A stretch of 53,370 bases of DNA from Gammaproteobacteria bacterium TMED112 (lineage in GTDB: Bacteria > Pseudomonadota > Gammaproteobacteria > Magnimaribacterales > TMED112), in NCBI GenBank assembly GCA_002170245.2, contig NHFN02000019.1, forward strand, positions 4,836 through 58,205, written 5' to 3'. Position 1 is the first letter of the stretch. Each line of letters opens with the position of its first letter. The translations under genes and the position numbers were made by a program. This document shows positions 8,568 to 17,268 of the stretch, piece by piece. The notes under the pieces are model-generated. The model saw only the letters and a program-made list of their open reading frames with translations, was not told the origin of the DNA and searched no databases.

Positions 8568-9261
8568 TTTAGACGATACGGTTTGGCCAAATCACAAAGT
8601 AATAGTAGATGCCGAGAATGCGTTATGGAATTTTCTATTGATAAAAGTGCCGGATGTAAAAAATCATCTACATGAAGAAAATATTAATGAAATCAGAGTT
8701 GAGCTAATTGAAAAAGATAATTCATTAAAATTCGATCTTACTAAGTTTAGAAAAGATGTTGTAAAAGAAATTTTACTCAAAATGGGGCTCGATGATAATG
8801 AGGCAATTTACTATAGCAATGAAAGTTTTAATGAATTTTTTAAAATGAGAAATAAAGTGCAGCTCTACAAAGACGCAAAAACTATTTTGGAAAGATTACA
8901 CAGAAAAGTGACTATTGGTTCTTTGTCAAACGGTAATGCTGATTTAAATCTTATAGGAATAAATTCTTTTTTTGATTTTACTATTAGTTCAAAAGACGTA
9001 GGCTCGAACAAACCATCTCCACCGCATTTTTTGAAAGCATTAGAGCTTGCTTCATGTGATCCGGAAGAAGCTATTCATGTGGGAGATTGTCCTATAAATG
9101 ATGTTGGGGGTGCTAGAAATTGTAATATAAATACCATATGGTTTAACTGTGAGAAGAATAAGTGGAATGAAATATTTCCGTGCGATCTTCAAGCAAGAAG
9201 CTGGAAAGATCTCTATGAGATTGTAAGTAAAAATTTTATTTTGGAGAAAAAAAATGTTTAA
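8533..9261 (+). CDS. yigB: HAD-family phosphatase, YigB-like
   Basis: A 242-residue haloacid-dehalogenase hydrolase with the nucleophile motif DLDDT at 12-16 (D12 and D14), motif II SLSNG in the middle, a lysine in SNKPSPPHF and the motif III acid pair in VGDCPINDVGG. Its place directly after xerC, overlapping it by 35 nt, matches E. coli YigB, a phosphatase acting on FMN and on 5-amino-6-(5-phosphoribitylamino)uracil. The substrate here is inferred from position and family, not from specificity residues. Confidence 0.75.
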   Translation: MARKKIRLITFDLDDTVWPNHKVIVDAENALWNFLLIKVPDVKNHLHEENINEIRVELIEKDNSLKFDLTKFRKDVVKEILLKMGLDDNEAIYYSNESFNEFFKMRNKVQLYKDAKTILERLHRKVTIGSLSNGNADLNLIGINSFFDFTISSKDVGSNKPSPPHFLKALELASCDPEEAIHVGDCPINDVGGARNCNINTIWFNCEKNKWNEIFPCDLQARSWKDLYEIVSKNFILEKKNV

Positions 9262-9427
9262 CCCGTTCAATATGACCAAAGACATGAAGGGCATGGAAAA
9301 AATGATAAAGCCTGCGTTGGAGAAGTTTATGAAAGAGTCTGGTTTTGTTAAAAAAGAGGAGCTTGATAAAGCTGTAGAAAGAATTGACTCTTTAGAAAAT
9401 AGATTAGCTGAACTTGAAAAAAATTAA
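9254..9427 (+). CDS. Mini UbiK/YqiC-like coiled-coil protein
   Basis: A 57-residue ORF with ATG at 9254 overlapping the YigB-like stop by 8 nt, encoding a Met-rich amphipathic N-terminal half followed by FVKKEELDKAVERIDSLENR, then LAELE. That second half resembles the C-terminal coiled coil of UbiK/YqiC (BMFP family), which ends in a similar V-x-REE-FD…LE-x-RL-x-LE pattern. UbiK (about 96 residues in E. coli) is a trimeric accessory factor for ubiquinone biosynthesis. If homologous, this is a strongly shortened version. Spacing suggests translation coupled to the HAD gene. The alternative is an unrelated small coiled-coil protein. Confidence 0.55.
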   Translation: MFNPFNMTKDMKGMEKMIKPALEKFMKESGFVKKEELDKAVERIDSLENRLAELEKN

Positions 9428-9429
9428 AT

Positions 9430-9840
9430 TTATTCTGTAACTGTCAAAGCATCTAACATGTACTGTACTGATCTTTCAATTTCAAGTTGAGAACAATCTA
9501 TACACATGCCTTTTGCGGGCATGGCATTGTACCCATTATAAGCATTTGCCGTGAGCACCTCTAATCCTTTTGATGTTCGATCAGTCCATTGATCTAAGCT
9601 CGCAAACATAGGGGCACCAGCTAATCCGGCTGTGTGACATGCAGCACATCCTTGGTTGTAAACTGCTTCACCTGATCGTCCAACAGGACCATCTGATTCA
9701 TCTGCTGACATGCCAAGCATAGCCACTACTGGCAAATCTTTTAATAAACCCAATCTTTTTCTTACTTCGTCTTCATAAGTATCAGGAGTTATAAACAATG
9801 AAGTAAAGAGCAATGAAATTAAAATTAAATATTTTTTCAT
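9430..9840 (-). CDS. Cytochrome c5-like monoheme c-type cytochrome
   Basis: A 136-residue exported electron carrier. Residues 1-18 are a hydrophobic signal peptide; the heme attachment site is CAACH after NQG; the distal methionine is in NAMPAKG; and a CIDC pair just after it is typical of the cytochrome c5 subgroup, where it forms a disulfide. It probably passes electrons to the terminal oxidase in the periplasm. It follows dsbA on the same strand after 35 nt. In Pseudomonas aeruginosa a small cytochrome and the diheme cc4 gene lie between dsbA and engB; cc4 is missing here. Confidence 0.85.
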   Translation of the reverse strand: MKKYLILISLLFTSLFITPDTYEDEVRKRLGLLKDLPVVAMLGMSADESDGPVGRSGEAVYNQGCAACHTAGLAGAPMFASLDQWTDRTSKGLEVLTANAYNGYNAMPAKGMCIDCSQLEIERSVQYMLDALTVTE

Positions 9841-9875
9841 GATTAATTTGTTGTAGCAGTATTTAAAAAATCAAG

Positions 9876-10463
9876 CTAATTGTCGTATAGAAATAACATA
9901 TTATCGATATTTCTTTGAACATCAGCAGTTCTTTTAAATTTATATTTGCCATTTATTACAATTGTTGGAACTCCTTCAAGTACTCCAGCATTTGCAAGGC
10001 TTCTAACAGTTCGTAAGGCATTTTGTGCTTTTATTCCAATGCCAAATGAGTTGTAGACATTCATAAATTTTTTATCATCATACTTGTGCCTCTTAGCGAA
10101 CTCTAAAATGTCATTTTTGCTGCTCAGGTTTTTTCGCAATAACTGTATATCCTTATATACATTTAAATGTGCTTCTTCCCCAAGATCTAAGGCAATGATA
10201 GTGTAGTAGAGTCTTGCATAAACTTCGTTTCCAGCAGGGATTTGAACTATTTTAATATCTTTTCTCTGCTCTCTCATCTTTTGCACAGTACTCTCAAAAC
10301 TAAAACAAGCGTTGCACCAATAGCCAAATACTTCAGTTACAGATTGACCTTGAATAAGATCAGATGGTATTAGTTGATAGTCTTTTCCTTGTTCAGGTTG
10401 AGCATTGACTCCAATTGATAAAAAAAAGACTAAAGCAATAAAGTTAAAAAATTTATTTCTCAT
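9876..10463 (-). CDS. dsbA: Thiol:disulfide interchange protein DsbA
   Basis: Periplasmic oxidase that introduces disulfides into exported proteins and is re-oxidised by DsbB (gene at 13748). I use the ATG at 10463, which gives a clean signal peptide (MRNKFFNFIALVFFLSIGVNA, split here as residues 1-21) and 195 residues; an upstream ATG at 10490 would add nine residues ahead of it. The active site is CNAC (C50 and C53) after FGYW, instead of the usual CPHC. The cis-proline loop GVPTIVINGKY is intact and supports a thioredoxin-fold oxidase. Neighbours dsbA-engB-polA match Pseudomonas. Confidence 0.85.
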   Translation of the reverse strand: MRNKFFNFIALVFFLSIGVNAQPEQGKDYQLIPSDLIQGQSVTEVFGYWCNACFSFESTVQKMREQRKDIKIVQIPAGNEVYARLYYTIIALDLGEEAHLNVYKDIQLLRKNLSSKNDILEFAKRHKYDDKKFMNVYNSFGIGIKAQNALRTVRSLANAGVLEGVPTIVINGKYKFKRTADVQRNIDNMLFLYDN

Positions 10464-10496
10464 AAGTATGCGAAAATGATTATATAACAAGTTAGC

Positions 10497-10502
10497 TATA
10501 AT
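10497..10502 (+). promoter_or_regulatory. -10 box directly upstream of engB
   Basis: A perfect TATAAT ends 6 nt before the engB ATG. With the usual 6-8 nt to the start site, transcription would begin at or next to the ATG, giving a leaderless mRNA; no Shine-Dalgarno sequence is visible. No good -35 is seen. Confidence 0.4.
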
Positions 10503-10508
10503 TTATTA

Positions 10509-11090
10509 ATGAAATTTAATTTTAAATATCTAAACCTTAAGTTTGAAGAAAGTGCAGCAGAGTATAGCCAATGTATACAGCATGATATGCAAGAAATTGC
10601 TTTTGTTGGAGCTTCAAATGCAGGAAAATCATCTGCTATAAACGCTATTTCCAATCAAAAGAAAATTGCTAAAACAAGCAAGACGCCTGGAAAAACAAAA
10701 CTTTTCAATTTTTTTAAAGCAGAATTTGGATACATAGTTGATTTCCCAGGTTATGGATATTCGAAAGTTTCGAAAGCTCAAAAGAAAGAATGGGCTAGAG
10801 AATTACCACAATATTTTTCTTTAAGAAAGAATCTTGCAGGGGCAATTCTTTTTACAGACATAAGAAATCCTATGAGAGAGCTCGATCTAACCATGTTTGA
10901 GATGTTGGCTAATTATGGACTTCCAACTTTAATTGTTTTAACAAAAACAGATAAAATTTCTTGGGAAAAATCAGAGGCTGTCAATAAAGAAATTAGCCGT
11001 GAGTTTGGAAATTGTCTCATGTTTTCAATAAAAGAGATTGGCTCAATCGAAAGATTAGTGAATAAAATTAATGAGCTTCTCTCCAGTTAG
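10509..11090 (+). CDS. engB: Ribosome biogenesis GTPase EngB (YsxC/YihA)
   Basis: Essential GTPase in 50S ribosomal subunit assembly. The 193 residues contain G1 GASNAGKSS (34-42), a G2-like threonine in KTPGKT, G3 DFPGYG (78-83) and G4 TKTD (145-148), with the SKTPGKTK loop typical of the family. Gene context with dsbA and polA is the same as in Pseudomonas and E. coli. Its 3' end overlaps the 3' end of polA on the other strand by 23 nt. Confidence 0.95.
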   Translation: MKFNFKYLNLKFEESAAEYSQCIQHDMQEIAFVGASNAGKSSAINAISNQKKIAKTSKTPGKTKLFNFFKAEFGYIVDFPGYGYSKVSKAQKKEWARELPQYFSLRKNLAGAILFTDIRNPMRELDLTMFEMLANYGLPTLIVLTKTDKISWEKSEAVNKEISREFGNCLMFSIKEIGSIERLVNKINELLSS

Positions 11091-13722
11091 CTCCAAAACC
11101 ATATTCAACTTTTAAGGGAACATCTATCTCAGTTGTATTTTCCATAAGATCTAAAATTGGTTTCAGATCATTCTCTGAAAATCCATCAGGCACTTCATAA
11201 ATCAGTTCGTCATGAACCTGTAAAATCATTTTTATCTCTGGTGCATTTAGATTAATCCATTCATCAATTTTTATCATTGCAATTTTAATAATATCAGCAG
11301 CACTTCCTTGAAGTGGCCCGTTTATAGCTGCTCTCTCTGCTGCTTGTCTTACCATATAATTGTTGGCAGTAATATTTGGAACATGGATCTTTCTTCCATA
11401 AAGCGTTTCAACATATTTCGTTTCCTTTGAACTCTCAACTATATTACTCATGAATTTTTTAACGGCGCTATACCTCTCAAAGTAATTATTAAGAAATATA
11501 TCAGCTTCAGCACGCGATACTCCAAGTTGATTAGAAAGACCAAAAGCACTCATACCGTAAAGCAAACCAAAATTGATAGTTTTTGCTCTTCTTCGCATCT
11601 CATCATTAACTTCATCTATCCCTGTCCCAAAAATTTCAGAAGCAGTACGCTTATGGATATCTTCATCATTTTTAAATGAATTTAGCATAATTGGATCTTG
11701 TGAATAATGAGCCATGAGTCTTAGTTCTATCTGAGAGTAATCCATTGCAAGAATTTTTTTGTTCTCAGGAGCAATGAATGCTTCTCTAATAGTGATTCCC
11801 TCTTTTGTTCTTATGGGAATGTTCTGTAAATTTGGGTCAGAAGAAGATAATCTTCCTGTAGATGTAACAGCCTGATGGTAGGAAGTATGAACTCTTGAAT
11901 TCTGATCGCAGATTTCAGAAATTTTATCTGTATATGTACTTTTTAACTTTGCTAAAGAACGATATCCTAAAATGTCTTTTACTATCTCATTTTCGTTAGA
12001 TAGTTTCTGTAAAACAGGTTCTGAAGTTGAGAAATAGCCTGTAGAAGTCTTTTTTAGACCCTTGGTATCAATCTCTAATTTTTCAAATAGAATTTCACTT
12101 AATTGTTTTGGAGAATCAATATTGAATACACTGCCAGAAGCTGCATGAATTTTTTTTACTAAATCTAAGAGTTTTGCACCAAAGTCCTTTGATAACTTAT
12201 TAAGATGGCTTGTGTCAATTAAAGCGCCCTTTCTCTCCATCTCTAAAAGTACAAATAATAGAGGGTAATCAATTGTCTTTAAGAGCTTCAATGAGCTTTT
12301 ATCAATTACTTTAATAAGTTTTTCATAAAGTTGTAGTGTTATATCAGCATCCTCAGCAGCATAGTTTGTAGCTTCTTTAATTGGAACCTCACTAAAATTC
12401 TTGTATTTTTTTGCTCCTTTACCAATAACATCTTCATATTTAATGGTTGTAGTATTTAAATAATGTTCAGCTAATGCATCTAAATTGTGTCTTGAAGATG
12501 TGCTGTTTGTTGCATAAGACATCAACATTGTATCTGCAAAAAAACCTTTTAGTTGAATATTATGATTTCTGAGTACAGCAATATCATATTTAAGATTTTG
12601 GCCAATAATTTTATTTTGATTTGCTTCCAGAATTTCCTTCAACCAGCCCACAAGCTCTGATGCATTTAGTTTCGTTTGCTCTACATGGTTAATTGGAATA
12701 TAAAACCCCTCGTCCTTTTTAACTGAGAATGAAGCACCAACTAGTTCTGCTTCGTGTGAATTGAGAGAAGTAGTTTCAGTATCAAACGCAAAGTATTCAG
12801 CATCATTTAGTTTTGATTCAAGTTTTTCTAATTCATCTATATTTCTAATTGTTACATAATCTGTTTTTCTCTTATCATTTGTTTCGCCAATAAAAGAATT
12901 AAATTCAAGCTCTTTATAGAAGGCTTTAAGCTCTCTGCTGCTAGGTTCAGGTATATTTATATCATCAAACGATAAATCTAGTTTTATGTCGTACTTTAAA
13001 GAAACAAGAAATAGATTTCTTTGTAGAACTTCTTTTTCATCTCTTAGGTTTTGTCCCACAACTCCCGTAATTTCTTCACAGTTTTTGAGAATATTTTCTA
13101 AATTGCCGTATGTATTCAGCCATTTTGAAGCAGTTTTATTTCCTACCTTCGTAATTCCTGGTATGTTGTCAGCCTTATCTCCAACCAAAGCTAAAAGTTC
13201 AGCAATTAAACTTGGCTCAACACCAAATTTCTCTTTCACATACTCATTATTAAAGAATTCATTAGACATAGAATTATGCTGAATAACATGCTCTTCAACT
13301 AATTGTGTTAAATCTTTATCAGGTGAGGAGATTAGAATCTTTTTATCTTGTTTAAACTGTTTGGATAGAGCTGCTATTACGTCATCTGCCTCAACACCGC
13401 TTTCCTCTTTTACTGTGAAATTAAATAATCTTGATAGTTTTTTTATATCTTCAATTTGAACTCTTAGCTCATTTGGCATTGGAGGTCTGTTAGCTTTATA
13501 AGCCTGGTAGTAATCATTTCTAAAGTTAGGTCCTTTAGCATCAAATACCATTACCATTGGAATGCCTGGATACTTTTCAATAAGTTTTCTAAGCATTGAT
13601 GCAAATCCTCTTGTCGCTCCAGTTGGTTTACCAGCAGATGTAGTTAGTGGGGGCAAGGCATGAAATGCTCTGTATATATATGAAGTTCCATCAATTAAAA
13701 TTAAATCTGGTCTAAATATCAT
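11068..13722 (-). CDS. polA: DNA polymerase I
   Basis: Replication and repair polymerase, 884 residues. The 5'-3' exonuclease domain (about 1-280) shows the D-rich metal sites, e.g. GVEADDVIAAL and GDKADNIPGI. The 3'-5' exonuclease looks active: D314 and E316 in FAFDTETTSL and a later Y-x3-D in YAAEDADITL. The polymerase domain has the A motif DYSQIELR, the O-helix RRRAKTINFGLLYG and the C motif QVHDELIYEVP. It is transcribed divergently from dsbB with 25 nt between the start codons, and ends inside engB. Confidence 0.97.
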   Translation of the reverse strand: MIFRPDLILIDGTSYIYRAFHALPPLTTSAGKPTGATRGFASMLRKLIEKYPGIPMVMVFDAKGPNFRNDYYQAYKANRPPMPNELRVQIEDIKKLSRLFNFTVKEESGVEADDVIAALSKQFKQDKKILISSPDKDLTQLVEEHVIQHNSMSNEFFNNEYVKEKFGVEPSLIAELLALVGDKADNIPGITKVGNKTASKWLNTYGNLENILKNCEEITGVVGQNLRDEKEVLQRNLFLVSLKYDIKLDLSFDDINIPEPSSRELKAFYKELEFNSFIGETNDKRKTDYVTIRNIDELEKLESKLNDAEYFAFDTETTSLNSHEAELVGASFSVKKDEGFYIPINHVEQTKLNASELVGWLKEILEANQNKIIGQNLKYDIAVLRNHNIQLKGFFADTMLMSYATNSTSSRHNLDALAEHYLNTTTIKYEDVIGKGAKKYKNFSEVPIKEATNYAAEDADITLQLYEKLIKVIDKSSLKLLKTIDYPLLFVLLEMERKGALIDTSHLNKLSKDFGAKLLDLVKKIHAASGSVFNIDSPKQLSEILFEKLEIDTKGLKKTSTGYFSTSEPVLQKLSNENEIVKDILGYRSLAKLKSTYTDKISEICDQNSRVHTSYHQAVTSTGRLSSSDPNLQNIPIRTKEGITIREAFIAPENKKILAMDYSQIELRLMAHYSQDPIMLNSFKNDEDIHKRTASEIFGTGIDEVNDEMRRRAKTINFGLLYGMSAFGLSNQLGVSRAEADIFLNNYFERYSAVKKFMSNIVESSKETKYVETLYGRKIHVPNITANNYMVRQAAERAAINGPLQGSAADIIKIAMIKIDEWINLNAPEIKMILQVHDELIYEVPDGFSENDLKPILDLMENTTEIDVPLKVEYGFGANWREAH

Positions 13723-13733
13723 CGGACTATATA

Positions 13734-13739
13734 TATAAT
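13734..13739 (+). promoter_or_regulatory. -10 box directly upstream of dsbB
   Basis: TATAAT within an alternating AT stretch ends 8 nt before the GTG start of dsbB, which predicts a near-leaderless transcript. The minus strand of the same 25-nt gap also offers TATTAT (13735-13740) for polA. Confidence 0.4.
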
Positions 13740-13747
13740 ACTTAATA

Positions 13748-14251
13748 GTGAAAGAAATAATTAAAAATTACAGCGATATCTTCATTACATTAAGTGCTGC
13801 CATCGTAATGTGTGGACAATATTATCTTGAAAATATTGTTGGTCTTGAACCTTGTAACTTATGTATTTTGCAAAAACTCTCAGCGCAAGCAATATTTTTT
13901 ATATTTCTATTAAAAACGATAGTGCGTAAATTCAATATCATTTTTGATTTTCTAGGTTTAGGGGTTTTAATTTTTGGTGCATCTGCCAGTGGAAGACAAA
14001 TTTATCTTCAAAATTTACCAGCTAGTCAACTAACAGGAGGATATTGTGATATACCGTTTGAGTTTTTATTTAATATGTATCCTTTCTTTGATGCGCTTGG
14101 AAAAGTTTTTCAAGGAAGCAGCAAGTGTGCAGAGGAATCTTGGGTTTTCTTATATCTGAATATACCTGAATGGGCGCTCTTATTTTTTACTTCAATGATA
14201 TTGTTATTATTGGTAAGATACTTTTTAGTATATTTTAAGGGCCAAAAATAA
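13748..14251 (+). CDS. dsbB: Disulfide bond formation protein DsbB
   Basis: Inner-membrane quinone reductase that re-oxidises DsbA. The 167 residues show four hydrophobic segments (about 10-27, 42-60, 65-82 and 142-162). The first periplasmic cysteine pair is C36-C39 in PCNLCILQ, and the second is C100 and C127 in the long loop, as in E. coli DsbB. The start is GTG at 13748. It lies immediately ahead of pckA (3 nt gap), possibly in one transcript. Confidence 0.9.
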   Translation: MKEIIKNYSDIFITLSAAIVMCGQYYLENIVGLEPCNLCILQKLSAQAIFFIFLLKTIVRKFNIIFDFLGLGVLIFGASASGRQIYLQNLPASQLTGGYCDIPFEFLFNMYPFFDALGKVFQGSSKCAEESWVFLYLNIPEWALLFFTSMILLLLVRYFLVYFKGQK

Positions 14252-14254
14252 TAA

Positions 14255-15778
14255 ATGTCTAGATCTCTCAATCTGTCAAATTCAGAGTTAATAGAAAAAT
14301 CAGTTGCGAATAATGAAAGCGAACTGACTCATACTGGTGCACTACTATCACTTACAGGTAGAAGGACTGGCAGAAGTCCAAAAGATAGGTTTATTGTTCA
14401 AGAAAATAGCACAAAAGATAAAATTGAATGGGGTGAGGTAAACAAGCCATTTGACTCAGATCATTTTGATAAGTTGTGGGAAAAGGTATCAGCTTATCTA
14501 GATGATAAAGATCATTTTGTTTCAAATGTGCATGTAGGCTCTAATATTGATCACTACATACCAGTTGAAGTAAAAACTGAGCTTGCCTGGCACTCGTTAT
14601 TTTCGAAATTAATTTTTATTACGCCGAAAATTTTTAATGAAGAGAATAAAGAAATATGGAAAATTGTTACAGCAGCAAATTATGTTTGTGATCCTGAAGA
14701 AGATCATACTAATTCTGAATCATGTGTAATTATTAATTTTTTACGAAGAAAGGTCTTGATTGCCGGAATGAAATACGCAGGAGAAATGAAAAAATCCATG
14801 TTTGCAGTCCAAAACTTTCTTCTACCAGAGAAAGGTGTGCTACCAATGCATTGTTCTGCCAACCAAACAGCTGAAAAGAGTACAACATTGTTTTTTGGCC
14901 TATCGGGCACAGGTAAGACAACTTTATCTACCGATCCAAAATGTTCACTTATTGGAGATGATGAGCATGGGTGGGGTGATGGCACAGTTTTTAATTTTGA
15001 AGGTGGTTGTTATGCAAAATGCATTAACCTATCAAAAAAAAATGAGCCTTTAATTTGGGATGCGATTAAATTTGGCAGCATATTAGAAAATGTAGTGATA
15101 AATAACCAAGGTGTACCTGATTATACTGATAGTAAGCACACAGAAAATACCAGGGTTTGCTACCCAAGAGATTTCATAGATGGAGCAGTGCCTTCTAACG
15201 AAGGCGATGAACCTGATAATATAATTTTTTTAACTTGTGATTTGTCTGGGGTTTTACCTCCAGTAAGCATCTTAGATGAAAATGCCGCAGCTTATCATTT
15301 TTTAAGCGGTTACACAGCAAAGGTTGGCTCTACAGAGATAGGTGCTTCTAAATCAATGGATTTCACTTTCTCAACTTGCTTTGGTGCTCCATTTTTTCCT
15401 CGACCTGCAGGAGTATACGCAGATCTTCTTATTAAGAGAGTAAAAAGAAATAATACTAAGGTCTTTTTAGTAAATACCGGCTGGACAGGTGGTGGCTATG
15501 GAGTAGGCAAAAGATTTCCTATACCAGTAACTAGGGCGATTATTAACGGCATTCAAGATAATAAAATTGACTTTGATAATCTAGCTTATTTAGACAAACT
15601 TAATCTTCATATACCCAATGAGCTCGAAGGTGTAGATCCCAATCTTTTAAACCCAAAAACCTCATGGGCTTCTGCTGACGAGTATGAACTAGAGTGCGAT
15701 AAGTTATGTAAGAAATTCAACCAAAACTTTAAAAAATTTAGTGTATCTCAAGAAATAGTAGATGCAGGCCCGAAATAG
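14255..15778 (+). CDS. pckA: Phosphoenolpyruvate carboxykinase (ATP)
   Basis: Decarboxylates and phosphorylates oxaloacetate to PEP, the entry to gluconeogenesis. The 507 residues hold RSPKDRFIV (40-48), the P-loop GLSGTGKTT (215-223), the kinase-2/metal motif SLIGDDEHGW (231-240) and NTGWTGGGYGVGKR, all typical of the ATP-dependent family. Together with acs and class I aldolase in this window, it fits growth on acetate or other C2-C4 compounds (inference). It is followed by gshA after 5 nt. Confidence 0.96.
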   Translation: MSRSLNLSNSELIEKSVANNESELTHTGALLSLTGRRTGRSPKDRFIVQENSTKDKIEWGEVNKPFDSDHFDKLWEKVSAYLDDKDHFVSNVHVGSNIDHYIPVEVKTELAWHSLFSKLIFITPKIFNEENKEIWKIVTAANYVCDPEEDHTNSESCVIINFLRRKVLIAGMKYAGEMKKSMFAVQNFLLPEKGVLPMHCSANQTAEKSTTLFFGLSGTGKTTLSTDPKCSLIGDDEHGWGDGTVFNFEGGCYAKCINLSKKNEPLIWDAIKFGSILENVVINNQGVPDYTDSKHTENTRVCYPRDFIDGAVPSNEGDEPDNIIFLTCDLSGVLPPVSILDENAAAYHFLSGYTAKVGSTEIGASKSMDFTFSTCFGAPFFPRPAGVYADLLIKRVKRNNTKVFLVNTGWTGGGYGVGKRFPIPVTRAIINGIQDNKIDFDNLAYLDKLNLHIPNELEGVDPNLLNPKTSWASADEYELECDKLCKKFNQNFKKFSVSQEIVDAGPK

Positions 15779-15783
15779 TAAAA

Positions 15784-17268
15784 ATGGTTGAAAGCAACCA
15801 ACAAAAAATTTCCGAATTTTTAAAATCAGACCAAGTAACTTACAAAGGCCTCGAAAAGGAAAACCTAAGATCTGATTTTGAGGGAAAGATCTCAAATAAA
15901 AGTTTTCCAAAAAATTTTGGTGTTCATAATTTCAATAGATATATCACTCTTGATTATTCAGAGCCGCACCTAGAGATTGTTACGCCTCCTTTTAAAGAAA
16001 ATATTGAAGCTTACAATTTTTTATGTGACTTACATAAGTATGTTGAGGAAAGTCTTGATGGTGACCTTTTGTGGAACTACTCAATGCCACCAAAATTCAA
16101 AAGAAAGTACATAAAGTTGCCCTCGCACAGAGAAGCCAACGCAACAAAGCTTGCTCATCTTTACAGGCTTGGTTTAAGAAACAGGTATGGAGATAAAATG
16201 CAAAGCACTGCAGGCATACATTTTAACTTTTCATTTTCTGACTCTGTTTTAAAATCTCTCGGCGATAATAAAACTGATATATACCTTGGTATGTCAAGAA
16301 ACTTCTTAAGGATATTTCCAATAGTCTTAAGATTAATGGGCTGTTCACCCGTAACACATAAATCCTTTTTAAAAGGAAGAAATATTAATATTGAGAATTT
16401 AGGCACTGAAGACTGTTACTTGCCAAAATCAACTTCATTACGCGTAAGTAGGCTTGGCTACTATTCAGAAGAACAAGATGAAAATTTTACTTCTTTTAAC
16501 TCCCTAGAAAATTACTTAATGACAATTAAGGAATATATAAATACCCCAAACGATAAATTTAAAAATATATCGCTTGACCTAAAACAGCAAGTCAATAATG
16601 GAACAATACAAATGGAAAGCGAGCTTTACAACCATGTTAGGCCCAAAGGGATAATATCAAATAAGATTAGAGCTTATAATCAGTTAAGAAACAAAGGTAT
16701 AGAATATCTAGAAATTAGATCTATTGATTTAAACCCTTATACAAGCATTGGGATTTCAATAGAAGACATAGATTTTTTAGAGCTTGTATTAATTTTTTGT
16801 GCACTAGCAGATTCACCTTTAATAAGTGATGTAGAGAGTGAGTGTATAAAAGAAAACATTAAAAGATCTTCTGAAGCTGGACAAAATTGTAATTTCATAA
16901 GAGATCTCGAAAATAAAAATGCTGAAGAATCAGCAAAAATAGTAACTGATGAATTTCTAACAATTCTTCAAGAATTTGCTGAAAAAGTAGGTTTAAGTAA
17001 AAGACGTGAAAATATGTTTCGTGAATACTTTCAAAGAAGTGCTTTTCCTTTATCAGAAAAGCTTCTGAATGATTTAAATCAATCGACTAACTTACTATCT
17101 TTTGTATTAAAAAAATCAGCACATATCAATCACAAAATAAAAAAAGAAAATCTTTTACTTTTCAAAAAAGAATGTGATTTATCGGAGAAGCAATATATTC
17201 GTGAAAAGAAAGAGGATAATATGATTTTTGAAGAATATTTAAGGCATTTCAGGAGAGAAATAAAATGA
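15784..17268 (+). CDS. gshA: Glutamate-cysteine ligase
   Basis: Catalyses the first step of glutathione synthesis. The 494 residues match the proteobacterial GshA family (E. coli 518): KGLEKENLR near residue 20, YITLDYSEPHLEIVTPP at about 57-73, MQSTAGIHFNFSF at about 139-151 and YLEIRSIDLNPYTSIGIS near 313-330. No gshB is seen in the window. It follows pckA closely and overlaps the oxidoreductase start by 4 nt (ATGA). Confidence 0.92.
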   Translation: MVESNQQKISEFLKSDQVTYKGLEKENLRSDFEGKISNKSFPKNFGVHNFNRYITLDYSEPHLEIVTPPFKENIEAYNFLCDLHKYVEESLDGDLLWNYSMPPKFKRKYIKLPSHREANATKLAHLYRLGLRNRYGDKMQSTAGIHFNFSFSDSVLKSLGDNKTDIYLGMSRNFLRIFPIVLRLMGCSPVTHKSFLKGRNINIENLGTEDCYLPKSTSLRVSRLGYYSEEQDENFTSFNSLENYLMTIKEYINTPNDKFKNISLDLKQQVNNGTIQMESELYNHVRPKGIISNKIRAYNQLRNKGIEYLEIRSIDLNPYTSIGISIEDIDFLELVLIFCALADSPLISDVESECIKENIKRSSEAGQNCNFIRDLENKNAEESAKIVTDEFLTILQEFAEKVGLSKRRENMFREYFQRSAFPLSEKLLNDLNQSTNLLSFVLKKSAHINHKIKKENLLLFKKECDLSEKQYIREKKEDNMIFEEYLRHFRREIK

